Shown here in pieces: positions 54,891-63,760 of a stretch of 64,000 nucleotides of DNA (positions are counted from its first letter, which is position 1; every line of letters begins with the position of its first letter). The DNA comes from Planctomycetota bacterium (lineage in GTDB: Bacteria; Planctomycetota; Phycisphaerae; UBA1845; PWPN01). The notes under the pieces were generated by a model that saw nothing but the letters and a program-made list of their open reading frames with translations, was not told the DNA's origin and made no database searches. The translations under genes were made by a program, and so were the position numbers. The DNA lies in NCBI GenBank assembly GCA_022711465.1, contig JAKLEZ010000004.1:124001-188000 (forward strand), read 5' to 3'.

Positions 54891-54942
54891 CCGGCAGGCG
54901 AACCTCGCCCCTGCACGCCAAGCGCCGCCCGCCCAACACGGC

Positions 54943-56244
54943 TCACAGCGTCCAGCCTTCTCGGTACCTGCGTCGCAGGAACTGCTCGGCCTCGGGCGCG
55001 TTGGCAATCCTCATCTTCTCGGCGTCCCACTCGATCCGCTTGCCGCTGCGGTAAGCGACATTGCCAAGCAGGACGGCCTCGGTCAGAGCTCCGGAGTAGT
55101 CGAAGTTGCAGGTCGTCGGCCCGCCCTTCTTGCAGGCCTCAACCCACTCCTTGTGATGCCCAATCGAGTTCGGAATGAAGGGCTCAGGTGGCTTGAATCC
55201 GGTCCATTCCCGCTCGGGCAGAAGCTGGTGCCGGTCATAGTCGGCGATGAGCATGCCCTTCTCGCCGATGAAGAGGACGCCGACCCCCCACCGGGGAATC
55301 CTGGCGACAATGTCCGGAGCGGGTTTGTCAACGCCGCCGTACCAGGTGAGTTTCACCGCAGGCTTGTCCTTGCGGGCGGGGTGCTCCCAGCGGACCACGA
55401 TCTGGTCCGGAGCATGCTCGTCGTTGACCGGCGGACCTTCCGCCTCCACTACCTGAGGATGACGCAGCTCCAGCGCCCAGGTCGGCAAGTCCATGTAGTG
55501 ACAGGCCATGTCCGCGAGCCCGCCGCCGCCGAAATCCCAGTAGCCTCGCCACCCGGCCGGCGCATAGGCGGGATGGTAGGGTCGGACCGGAGCGGGCCCC
55601 AGCCACTCGTCCCAATGCAGGCCGACCGGCACAGGGGGGGTGTCCTTGGGCCGATCGCTGCCTGCCCAGACCGACGGGCACCACACGTGGACCTCGGTCA
55701 CCGGGCCGATGGTGTTCTTCTGGATCAACTCCACCACGCGGCGGTAATTGTCACCCGCGTGGATCTGGGTCCCCATCTGGGTGACGCGTTTTCGCTTCCG
55801 CGCCGTCTCGGCGATCATCCGAGCTTCATAGACGGTGTGGGTCAGCGGCTTTTCGCAGTACACGTGCTTGTCGGCCTTGAGAGCCATCATCGTGGCCGGG
55901 GCGTGCGTGTGATCGGGTGTGGCGACCACAACCGCTTCAAAGTCCTTGCTCGATGCGTCGAACATCTTGCGGAAGTCAGTGTAAAACCGGGCCTTGGGAA
56001 ACCGCTTGCGAGTCTCGGCGGCACGGTTCTCATCCACATCACAAAGGGCAACGATGGCCTGATCGGCCAGATTGCCGACACTGTATGCCCCCTGGCCGGA
56101 AACACCGATGATGGCGATTCCGAGCTTCTCGTTGGCCGGAAAGCTCTGGGCTGTGCCCGTTCGGCCGGCCAGCCAGAGCCCGGCGGCCGAGATGGCGGAC
56201 TGTTTCAGGAACTGACGACGTGTGTTGGCCGTTGACAAGACCAT
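54943..56244 (-). CDS. Tat-exported Gfo/Idh/MocA-family oxidoreductase
   Basis: 433 residues. Twin-arginine signal TRRQFLKQSAISAAGLWLAG (RRxFLK) shows export with bound NAD(P). Rossmann motif AIIGVSGQGAYSVG, VVATPDHTH and YCEKPLTHTVYEA are intact. A typical planctomycete secreted sugar oxidoreductase; paired with a UroD-family gene in tail-to-tail order. The ATG at 56244 is only 1 base from AGGAGG; a TTG two codons later (56238) has ideal spacing (7 bases) and may be the real start. A second, cytoplasmic Gfo/Idh/MocA protein is at 36918-38183. Confidence 0.88.
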   Translation of the reverse strand: MVLSTANTRRQFLKQSAISAAGLWLAGRTGTAQSFPANEKLGIAIIGVSGQGAYSVGNLADQAIVALCDVDENRAAETRKRFPKARFYTDFRKMFDASSKDFEAVVVATPDHTHAPATMMALKADKHVYCEKPLTHTVYEARMIAETARKRKRVTQMGTQIHAGDNYRRVVELIQKNTIGPVTEVHVWCPSVWAGSDRPKDTPPVPVGLHWDEWLGPAPVRPYHPAYAPAGWRGYWDFGGGGLADMACHYMDLPTWALELRHPQVVEAEGPPVNDEHAPDQIVVRWEHPARKDKPAVKLTWYGGVDKPAPDIVARIPRWGVGVLFIGEKGMLIADYDRHQLLPEREWTGFKPPEPFIPNSIGHHKEWVEACKKGGPTTCNFDYSGALTEAVLLGNVAYRSGKRIEWDAEKMRIANAPEAEQFLRRRYREGWTL

Positions 56245-56380
56245 ACCTCCTACTACCAGAACTCGTGGACCCCGCGGAGCCCGAAGGGACGCGGAACTCC
56301 TCTATTCTACCCGGCCGCATACCATAGCGACACCACCCGAGGCCCCATGCCGGCCCCCGCCCGGCTGTTCAGTCCAAACC

Positions 56381-58723
56381 TCACTCGCGGCCGGCCTCCT
56401 TGACCCGGATGTAGCGGCCAAACAGCAGCAGGCCGACCGGTGAGATCATCGTGGTCAGGGCGATGATCAGCCAGAGGGTGTCCGAATTCCGTGGACCGGT
56501 CTCCGGACAGTAGGCCTCCAGCAGGATTCCCGAGAACAAGCCCACCAACAGCTTGGCCAGAAAGAACGGCAGGAGCGACATGGACATGTACGAGGCTTCC
56601 TGACCCTTGGGCGCAATGGCCGCCGCGTATTCGTAGAGCCGCGGCGAGAAAAAGGCTTCGCCAACCGACAGCAGAATGACAAACAGGACGATGGCAACAT
56701 AGTACGGATTGACGCTCCCCGAGACCCCGATCCGGTTCTTGGCAATCTCGTTCGGGTAGGCATCCTCCACGAGGTAGCGATTGATGTGCGCCGGAGCCTT
56801 GGCCGCCTTCTCGACCGTACCGGCCGCCAGCCAAGCCTTGACCGGCTCGGTCAGGGCGACACCGGCGAAGCGATCGGTGTCGTAGATCGTCTTCTCCCTG
56901 ATCAGCTTGGTCAGGTCGTCGGCCAAGGCCACTCGGACCGCGTGGCTGCTCCTGGCGACATGCTCCGGGTAGGCGTCCTCCAGCAGGAGCCTGTTCTGAA
57001 CGACGGACTGGGTGATACGCCTGGCCTTCTTGTCTTTCTTGTCGATCTTGAGCAGACTCTGGGTCGCATCCGACAGGCTGACGCTTGCGAAGCGGTCATC
57101 CTTGCCCAAGGCGGAATCCTGCAGAAGACGGTTGAGCACTTTCAGCATCAGCTTCTGATGATCCGGGGATAAGGCGGCCGCTCCGGCCAGCGCCTCCTGC
57201 TCCTTCGATGACATCTGTGCCCACACGTACTTGGAGATCGGCTGCGTGGCTGCGTTCGGGTCGTTGCCCAATCTCGCCACGAAGCCGCCGCCGTTCTTGA
57301 TATCGCCTTCCAAGAAGAGGCCGGAACCAGGGTACGCATAGGGAGCGGGGTTCCTGAAGCCCGCGGGCGACAGTTCCCGAGCCAGGAGGAGCTTCGTCTG
57401 CGGGGAAAGCGAATCCCGAACAGCGACGGATACCGGATCGGCGGGCTCGTTCAGCTTGCGAACGAAAGCCGGCAGATCGCGAATGTCATCCACCGTGAAC
57501 TTCTCGTCGCCGTCCAGCCAGGAGTTCGCGATGAAGTGGCCCAGACGGCCGTCGGCCAACGGCTGAAACCACCGCAGAGGCAAGGTCATGATGAAGACGG
57601 ACGCCGTCGCGATGATGCTGCCATACACCACCATCCGATACGCCGTGATCCTCTGAGAAAACGCTCCGACGATGGGGACCAGGACGATGATCAGGCCCGC
57701 GTTGAGCGACCAGAGCGTGGCAATGGGGGCACCTTCGCCCAGCTCGCGTATGCCGAACTTCGGGTAGGTATAGCTCATCTGGAAAAAGATGAACCGGACG
57801 AAGACCGCAAGGGTGAGGAATGCCAGGAACTTGTGGAACCCCGGCTGCCGCCAGAGACCCATGAAAATCCTGAGCGTCTCGCGCAGGGCGTCTCGGACGG
57901 AGAGGTAAAGGGCACTCCACATGTCCCTGCCGGGGTACTTGGACTCCTCGGGGATGACCTTCACACCTTCCTCGGAAACTTGGAGCCCTTCCCGCAATCC
58001 AAAGTAGATCACGGGAACGAGCACACACTCGAAGGCCAGGCTGATCAGAAACAGGATGCGGTAGGTAGAGAGCTCGATGTCCACAACGGGCAGCACCCAG
58101 TGACCGCTCTCCCCGAAATCGCTGCGAATGCGGTCGAAGATCCAGTACGAAATCAGGAAGCCAACATTCATCACCGCATAGAAAATGGAGAACGCGATGG
58201 AGCGCTGGGCGGTCGTCGAGTACCTGTGGATGGCCGCGACCATGATCGGCGTCCCCAGAGCCTCGCCGATCGCCAGGGGAAACAGCCCGAATGCGAGGAC
58301 GATCCAAGGAACGGTCACCAGGGTCATCACCGTGCGGGCGAACAGACAGAGAACCACGCCCAGCATGAAGGCCCTCCGAAGCCCGATGGCGTCGGTCAGC
58401 GAGCCGATCATCACCGTGGCGAGGGTCATGACCGTTGACCAGGCGGTGATGATGAAGCCCGCGTTGGTGTCACTGTAGTTGAGGTTCGAGGACAGCCACA
58501 GCACCAGCGTGGTATTCATCACGCTGTAGGCCAGAATGCCAAACAGCTTGATGACGAAGACGATCCATAGTTCGGGAACGGCGCTGCCCAGGACCGCAAA
58601 CCGGCCGGGAAAGCTGATCACGGCTCGGCCGATCTGAGCGGGAAGGGCAAGGAGCCGGTCCAGGATTCCACGTGAGTCGGGAGTGCCGCCGGGCACGACC
58701 GTTCCCTGTCTGTCGTCCGCCAT
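56381..58723 (-). CDS. MFS transporter with ~270-residue soluble insertion
   Basis: 780 residues. The membrane part is an MFS/POT-like fold: helices from residue 50 (ELWIVFVIKLFGILAYSVMN) to 390 and from 670 to 770 (AIVLFVILLSVGEAFFSP), with GSLTDAIGLRRAFML as the typical loop. Residues ~400-667 are a soluble insertion absent from the paralogue at 58935-60440. It contains a repeated unit: DDRFASVSL...NRLLLEDAYP (542-586) and TDRFAGVAL...NRYLVEDAYP (616-657); an extra NRLLQD (531-536) precedes. GGAG is 8 bases before ATG 58723; the frame goes to 58882 without support. Substrate unknown; peptide or drug transport inferred only from fold. Confidence 0.82.
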   Translation of the reverse strand: MADDRQGTVVPGGTPDSRGILDRLLALPAQIGRAVISFPGRFAVLGSAVPELWIVFVIKLFGILAYSVMNTTLVLWLSSNLNYSDTNAGFIITAWSTVMTLATVMIGSLTDAIGLRRAFMLGVVLCLFARTVMTLVTVPWIVLAFGLFPLAIGEALGTPIMVAAIHRYSTTAQRSIAFSIFYAVMNVGFLISYWIFDRIRSDFGESGHWVLPVVDIELSTYRILFLISLAFECVLVPVIYFGLREGLQVSEEGVKVIPEESKYPGRDMWSALYLSVRDALRETLRIFMGLWRQPGFHKFLAFLTLAVFVRFIFFQMSYTYPKFGIRELGEGAPIATLWSLNAGLIIVLVPIVGAFSQRITAYRMVVYGSIIATASVFIMTLPLRWFQPLADGRLGHFIANSWLDGDEKFTVDDIRDLPAFVRKLNEPADPVSVAVRDSLSPQTKLLLARELSPAGFRNPAPYAYPGSGLFLEGDIKNGGGFVARLGNDPNAATQPISKYVWAQMSSKEQEALAGAAALSPDHQKLMLKVLNRLLQDSALGKDDRFASVSLSDATQSLLKIDKKDKKARRITQSVVQNRLLLEDAYPEHVARSSHAVRVALADDLTKLIREKTIYDTDRFAGVALTEPVKAWLAAGTVEKAAKAPAHINRYLVEDAYPNEIAKNRIGVSGSVNPYYVAIVLFVILLSVGEAFFSPRLYEYAAAIAPKGQEASYMSMSLLPFFLAKLLVGLFSGILLEAYCPETGPRNSDTLWLIIALTTMISPVGLLLFGRYIRVKEAGRE
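56725..57526 (-). repeat. coding insertion with duplicated ~50-residue unit
   Basis: DNA encoding the extra domain of the MFS transporter (residues 400-667). Two ~40-residue units share D-RFA-V-L and NR-L-EDAYP spacing (40 and 37 residues). At DNA level GTAGGCRTCCTCCA recurs at about 56756-56769 and 56970-56983, so the duplication is still visible. Confidence 0.6.
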
Positions 58724-58813
58724 CAGACCGTCTCCTTCCGCCCTCGCCATCCGCGACTGGAAGTCCGTCGGTGTCGGGCGCAGAGGATATGTCGAACCGT
58801 ATGTCCCCAAGGA

Positions 58814-58860
58814 CCCTGCGGCCGTGAGGGGCCGCTCACAGAAACCGCAGTCTACAGGGA
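58814..58860 (-). repeat. upstream repeat copy 1 (before 56381-58723 MFS gene)
   Basis: Plus-strand blocks CCTGCGGCC, GGGCCGCTCA, and AGTCTAC with GGGA recur with the same order and spacing at 60531-60576. The two copies lie at the same position relative to the two MFS genes, so promoter and gene were duplicated together. Confidence 0.7.
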
Positions 58861-58934
58861 TGAAGGCCCCGGCCGCAACCAAGGAAAGCCCCGGAATCCC
58901 GAAATCATCTCATCGGGAGACCATGCCGGGCGGC

Positions 58935-60440
58935 TCACTCGGCCCGACCCGCTTCCTTGACCCGGATCCAGCGGCGAAAGGCGATGAGGCCCGCCGGGCA
59001 AATCGTGGTCGTCAGGGCAATGATCAGCCAGAGCGTGCCGGAACTCCGCGGGCCGGTCTCCGGGCAGTACCTGCTGAGCAGCACGCCCGAAAAGGTGGCC
59101 ACACCGAGTTTCGCCAGGAAGAAGGGCAGGTACGAGAGAGACATGTAGGAGCCCTCCTGACCCTTCGGGGCGATGGCGGCTGCGTATTCGTAAAGGCGGG
59201 GCGAATAGATCGCCTCGCCGAAGGAAAGGACCACGATGAAGTAGAAGATCATCACGTACCAGGGATTGACCTCGCCGGTCAGGCCCAGGCCATGGTGGGC
59301 GAGCCAACGAACGTACTCCAGATCGGCGACCCCCTGGAACCAGGCCGGAGGCAGGGTCATGATGAACACCGACGCGGCAGCAATGCTGCTCCCCACGGTG
59401 ACCATCTTGTAGGCAGAGACCTTCCGCGAAAGCACACCGACGATGGGAACGAGGAAGATGATCATGAACGCATTGATGTTGTAGAGGGTCCCGACCGGAG
59501 CACCGGGGCCGAGTTCGCGAATGCCAAACTTCGGATACGTGTAGTTCATGTGCACGAAGATGAGCCGGACCATCGCGGCCAGGGCGAGAAAGCCTAGGAA
59601 CTTGTAGAAACCCGGCTGGGTAAACAAACCGGTGAAAATCCGGACCGTTTCCTGATAGGTGTCCCTCAGGGAGAACGCAAGGGCTCTCAGGAAGCTCTCG
59701 TGCGGGTACCTCGACTGCCCGGGGACGATCCTGACGCCCTGGTCAGTGGCCTCGACGCCTTCGCGCATGCCCCAGTAGAGGATGGGGAAGAGACCGCACT
59801 GGAAGATCAGGCTCACCAGGAAAACGGTCTGATAGGTCGTCAGCGTGATGTCGAACAGCGGCAGGCTCCAATGACCAACGGGTTCGCCCACCCGTCTGCG
59901 GATGAAATCGAACATGAAGCCGGCGATCAGGATGCCGACATTCATCGAGGCATAGAAGTAGGAGAAGGAAACGGACCGCTGCGAGGTCCTCGAATACCGG
60001 CGAGTGGCCGCTACCATGGCGGGGGTGCCCAGGGCCTCGCCGATGGCCACGGGAATCATGCCCAGGCCCAGGACCATCCATCTTGCCGAGGCAAACGTCA
60101 TGAAGCACCGCGTGACGATGCAGATGACCATGCTGAGGAGCAGGGCCTTGCGTATCCCGATGGCATCCGTGAGCGAGCCCACGAAAACCGTGACCAGCGT
60201 CATGAGAGCGGACCACAGGGCCACCCAGAGGCCGGCCTTCTCGTCACTGTAGCCGAGATCGTAGGAAAGCCACAGGACGAACGTCCAGTTCATGATCATG
60301 TAGGACACGTACCCGACCAGGTGGATGGCGAAAATCATCCACAGTTCGCGCGGCGCACCCCGCAGGAGAAATCGATCAAAAAAACCAGCAGCGTCCTTCG
60401 GGCCATCGTCGACCGCGGCATCCCTTGTGGTGTTGGCCAT
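58935..60440 (-). CDS. MFS transporter, paralogue without the insertion
   Basis: 501 residues. Same fold and signatures as its neighbour: SDEKAGLWVALWSALMTLVT, GSLTDAIGIRKALLL, NYTYPKFGIRELGPGAPVGT, SPRLYEYAAAIAPKGQE. Where the neighbour has ~270 extra residues, this one has only the short linker near LEYVRWLAHHGLGLTGEVNP. It is thus close to the ancestral form. The gene pair and their leaders are a tandem duplication. GGAAGG lies about 10 bases before ATG 60440. Substrate unknown. Confidence 0.85.
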   Translation of the reverse strand: MANTTRDAAVDDGPKDAAGFFDRFLLRGAPRELWMIFAIHLVGYVSYMIMNWTFVLWLSYDLGYSDEKAGLWVALWSALMTLVTVFVGSLTDAIGIRKALLLSMVICIVTRCFMTFASARWMVLGLGMIPVAIGEALGTPAMVAATRRYSRTSQRSVSFSYFYASMNVGILIAGFMFDFIRRRVGEPVGHWSLPLFDITLTTYQTVFLVSLIFQCGLFPILYWGMREGVEATDQGVRIVPGQSRYPHESFLRALAFSLRDTYQETVRIFTGLFTQPGFYKFLGFLALAAMVRLIFVHMNYTYPKFGIRELGPGAPVGTLYNINAFMIIFLVPIVGVLSRKVSAYKMVTVGSSIAAASVFIMTLPPAWFQGVADLEYVRWLAHHGLGLTGEVNPWYVMIFYFIVVLSFGEAIYSPRLYEYAAAIAPKGQEGSYMSLSYLPFFLAKLGVATFSGVLLSRYCPETGPRSSGTLWLIIALTTTICPAGLIAFRRWIRVKEAGRAE

Positions 60441-60530
60441 CAGAACGTTTCCTTCCGCCCTCGGTCCCCCGGTCCGGGTGATCGCCGACCACAAGTGCAG
60501 GGACGATGCCGAATCATGTATCCCCTGGGT

Positions 60531-60576
60531 CCTGCGGCCAGGACGGGCCGCTCAGACAAGCCGTAGTCTACCGGGA
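60531..60576 (-). repeat. upstream repeat copy 2 (before 58935-60440 MFS gene)
   Basis: Partner of the repeat at 58814-58860: CCTGCGGCC, GGGCCGCTCA, and AGTCTAC with GGGA in the same order. Probably holds the shared promoter. Confidence 0.7.
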
Positions 60577-60641
60577 AGAGAGATCCGGCGACAGACGAGA
60601 ATCGGCCGATCTACCACCAGCAGCGACGCGCCGCCACCAGC

Positions 60642-62159
60642 CTATTCGGTGGCCGGCGCAAGACGGGAAATGTCGATGACCGCCCCACCGCCGGACGCCA
60701 TCTTCGCCGCAGGCACGGCTGGAGATACCAAGCCGGCCCGTGCGATCGAGGTGGAGATGGTCCCCACGACCCGTCCCGGAACCACGCCTAGAGCCAGAAT
60801 ACCCGCGATCAGTAGGGCACAGACGGCCCGGGTCGGCCAGCTCAACGTGATCGACGGCAGATCGCCCGGGTCGCGGAACCAAGCCTCCCGGATCACACAC
60901 AGGTAGTAATAGACCGCGATAGCCGCATTCACGACCGCGATAATGACCAGGGCCAGGTAACCCTTGCCGAGGGCGGCGGTAAGCAGGGTCAGTTTGCCCA
61001 TGAATCCGACAAACGGGGGAATGCCGGCCAGCGCGAACACCCCCACCGCGAGAGTCAGGGCCAGCAGCGGCGACCGGCGATGCAGCCCGGCCAGTTCCTC
61101 AATGGCCACGTTCTGACCGTCGCGAGAGACCCGGCAGATCACCACGAAGCACGCGAGGACCATCAGCAGATAACCCACGATGTAGTACACCGCGGCGGTG
61201 TAACCCGCCTCATTCATCGCCACCAGGCCGACGACGGCATAGCCGGCGTGGGCAATCCCGGAGAAGCCCAGCAGCCGCTTGAAGTCCTTCTGAACCAGGG
61301 CGATCAGGTTGCCGTAGCACATCGAGGCCGTGGCCAGGATGGCCAGCAACAGGGCCACGGCGTGATGGTCCGGCTGGGCCAGCGAAATGAGCCGTACCAG
61401 CACGGCGACCCCACCGATCTTGGGCAGCGAGGCGACCAGCGCCGCAGTTTCGTTCGAAGCCCCCTGATACACGTCAGGGGTCCAGAAGTGGAACGGGAAA
61501 ACCGCGAGCTTGTAGAAGAGCCCGCAGAACATCAGGCCCAGGCCGGCGATGGCCAGAGGCGAGTTGACGACCGGGCTCAGCAGCGGCAGGATCTTGGGCA
61601 GCGAGGTCGTTCCGGTCAGACCGAACAGATAGCTCATGCCGACGAACATCAGCCCGTTGGCCGCAATCCCGAACATCATGTACTTGATCGCCGATTCCAT
61701 CTGGCTGCGGCGGCCTTCGCCTTCGCGGCGCATCGGCACCATCAGGTAGAGCGGGAACGCCGACACCTCGAGTGCAATGATCAGGGTGATGAGGTCGATG
61801 CAGCTCACCAGCATGGTCAGGCCGGACACGCTGACGGTCAGGAAAAAGTAGTACTCGGGCTTCACATCCTGGCGAATGTCGGGCAGTTCGCCGCTCAGCA
61901 GCAGGATCAGCGCGAACCCGCACGCGAATACCAGCTTGAGGACCTGGGAAAAGAGGTCCACGCGATAGGCTCCGTCGAAGAGCACCGCTTCCCGGCCCAG
62001 GCAGAGCAGGCAGGCGGCGATGCCGGCCAGGGCCACGACCAGAGCCGCGGTTCGGGCCTGCCGGGTGCGAGATTCGCCCAGGGTCACGGCGAAGATCACC
62101 AAGGCCCCGAGCAGCAGAACCAGTTCTGGCAGGAACACGGTATCCATAGCTGTCGTCAC
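60642..62159 (-). CDS. nuoN: NADH-quinone oxidoreductase subunit N
   Basis: 505 residues. Antiporter-like proton-channel subunit of complex I with about 14 helices; IIALEVSAFPLYLMVP, KLAVFPFHFWTPDVYQGA and the Lys in the broken helix are conserved. The start is GTG at 62159, overlapping the nuoM stop as GTGA with GAGG 5 bases upstream; the ATG at 62147 is too far from it. Last gene of the nuo operon in this window. Confidence 0.95.
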   Translation of the reverse strand: MTTAMDTVFLPELVLLLGALVIFAVTLGESRTRQARTAALVVALAGIAACLLCLGREAVLFDGAYRVDLFSQVLKLVFACGFALILLLSGELPDIRQDVKPEYYFFLTVSVSGLTMLVSCIDLITLIIALEVSAFPLYLMVPMRREGEGRRSQMESAIKYMMFGIAANGLMFVGMSYLFGLTGTTSLPKILPLLSPVVNSPLAIAGLGLMFCGLFYKLAVFPFHFWTPDVYQGASNETAALVASLPKIGGVAVLVRLISLAQPDHHAVALLLAILATASMCYGNLIALVQKDFKRLLGFSGIAHAGYAVVGLVAMNEAGYTAAVYYIVGYLLMVLACFVVICRVSRDGQNVAIEELAGLHRRSPLLALTLAVGVFALAGIPPFVGFMGKLTLLTAALGKGYLALVIIAVVNAAIAVYYYLCVIREAWFRDPGDLPSITLSWPTRAVCALLIAGILALGVVPGRVVGTISTSIARAGLVSPAVPAAKMASGGGAVIDISRLAPATE

Positions 62160-63760
62160 TTCGCCTCGTCAGCCAGCCCCGCGGGCGTGGCCGCTACCAT
62201 CGGACTCGTTCGCGCCGGCCGCCACACCTGCAGCGTCTTTCCCGGCTGTCCGCTGCCTGCGACCACCGCCGGGCCCGCACCGGCCGGCGACCGGACCTGC
62301 TTCAACACCTGTTGCACACTCTTGTCCATCACCTGTACGAACGGCGCCGGCTTCAGCCCGATCCAGAAAACAAAGAGCACCAGCGGCACCAGCATGACCA
62401 CTTCGCGAGGCCCCAGGTCCCGAATCATCGAATGATCCGGGTTCCGGGTACCGCCGTAAGCGACCTTCTGCAGCATTCTCAGCATGTAGGCGGCCGCCAG
62501 GACCACTCCGGGAACCACGCACACCATCATCACCCGCGAGACCTCGAAGCCGCCGGCCATGACCAGGAACTCGCCGATGAAGCTGTTGGTACCCGGAAAC
62601 GCGAGCGAGGATAACGCGAAGATGCCCGCGAATGTCGCGAAGACGGGCATGGTCCGGCCCATCCCGCAGGTCTGGGACAGATCGCGGGTGTGCAGGCGTT
62701 CGTAGATCACGCCGACAATCATGAACAGGGCCCCAGTGGTGATGCCGTGGTTGACCATCACCAGCATCGCACCCTTCAGTCCGGCGTCATTCAGGGCAAA
62801 GATCCCCAGCGTGGCGAAGCCCATGTGGGCGACGCTCGAGTAAGCCACCAGTTTCTTGAGATCCGTCTGGGCCAGGGCGGTCAGGCCGCCGTAGATGATG
62901 GCCACCACCGAGAGCCACAGGATGTAGGGCTGGAAAACCTCGGTCGCGATCGGGGCCATGGGCAGCGAGAACCGCAGGAAGCCGTAGGTGCCCATTTTCA
63001 GCAGCACACTGGCCAGCAGAACGCTCCCCGCAGTCGGAGCCTCCACGTGGGCCGCGGGCAACCAGGTGTGAAACGGGAACATCGGCACCTTGATCGCGAA
63101 CGAAACGAAGAACGCCAGGAAGATCCAGCACTGGAAGTCCGCCGAAAAACTGTGCCTCTGTTCCATGATCGCCGGTATGCTGAACGTCCCTGTCTTCAGG
63201 TAGAGGGCGATGATCGCGACCAGCAGGAACACCGACCCGGCCATGGTGTAGATGAAGAACTTGAGCGAGGCGTAGATCCTCCGCGGCCCGCCCCAGATGC
63301 CGATCAACAGGGCCATCGGGATGAGCATCGCTTCCCAGAAAACGTAGAACAGGACTAGGTCCAGCGAGCAGAATACGCCAATCATGGCCGACTCCATGAT
63401 CAGCAGGCAGATCATGTACTCCTTGAGCCGAGTCCGGATGTAGTCCCAGGAGGCCAGCACGCAGAGGGGCATGATCAGCGTGGTCAGCAGCACCAGCAAC
63501 AGGCTGATGCCGTCAACGCCCAGGGCGTAGCGGATCTTCAGGGCCGCGATCCACTCCACATCTTCGAGGAACTGGAACCGGGCACTCGCCGCGTCGAAGC
63601 GCCAGAACAGCGGAAGCGACCAGAGCCCGATCGCGGTCGTGCTGGCCAGCGTCCACCACCGCAGCGCGTGCTCGCTCTTGACGAACGCGGCGATCACCGC
63701 CGCCAGCAGCGGTCCGAACACCAGCACGGTCAGAATCGTGTCGTCGTAGCTGAAGCTCAT
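62156..63760 (-). CDS. nuoM: NADH-quinone oxidoreductase subunit M
   Basis: 534 residues. Antiporter-like subunit of complex I: GVDGISLLLVLLTTLIMPL, FFIYTMAGSVFLL, IKVPMFPFHTWLPAAHVEAP and VNHGITTGALF are the family marks. Start at 63760 overlaps the nuoL stop (ATGA, 63760-63757). The C-terminus (PAGAGPAVVAGSGQPG onward) has a low-complexity tail of about 50 residues beyond the last helix, longer than usual. Confidence 0.95.
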   Translation of the reverse strand: MSFSYDDTILTVLVFGPLLAAVIAAFVKSEHALRWWTLASTTAIGLWSLPLFWRFDAASARFQFLEDVEWIAALKIRYALGVDGISLLLVLLTTLIMPLCVLASWDYIRTRLKEYMICLLIMESAMIGVFCSLDLVLFYVFWEAMLIPMALLIGIWGGPRRIYASLKFFIYTMAGSVFLLVAIIALYLKTGTFSIPAIMEQRHSFSADFQCWIFLAFFVSFAIKVPMFPFHTWLPAAHVEAPTAGSVLLASVLLKMGTYGFLRFSLPMAPIATEVFQPYILWLSVVAIIYGGLTALAQTDLKKLVAYSSVAHMGFATLGIFALNDAGLKGAMLVMVNHGITTGALFMIVGVIYERLHTRDLSQTCGMGRTMPVFATFAGIFALSSLAFPGTNSFIGEFLVMAGGFEVSRVMMVCVVPGVVLAAAYMLRMLQKVAYGGTRNPDHSMIRDLGPREVVMLVPLVLFVFWIGLKPAPFVQVMDKSVQQVLKQVRSPAGAGPAVVAGSGQPGKTLQVWRPARTSPMVAATPAGLADEAK

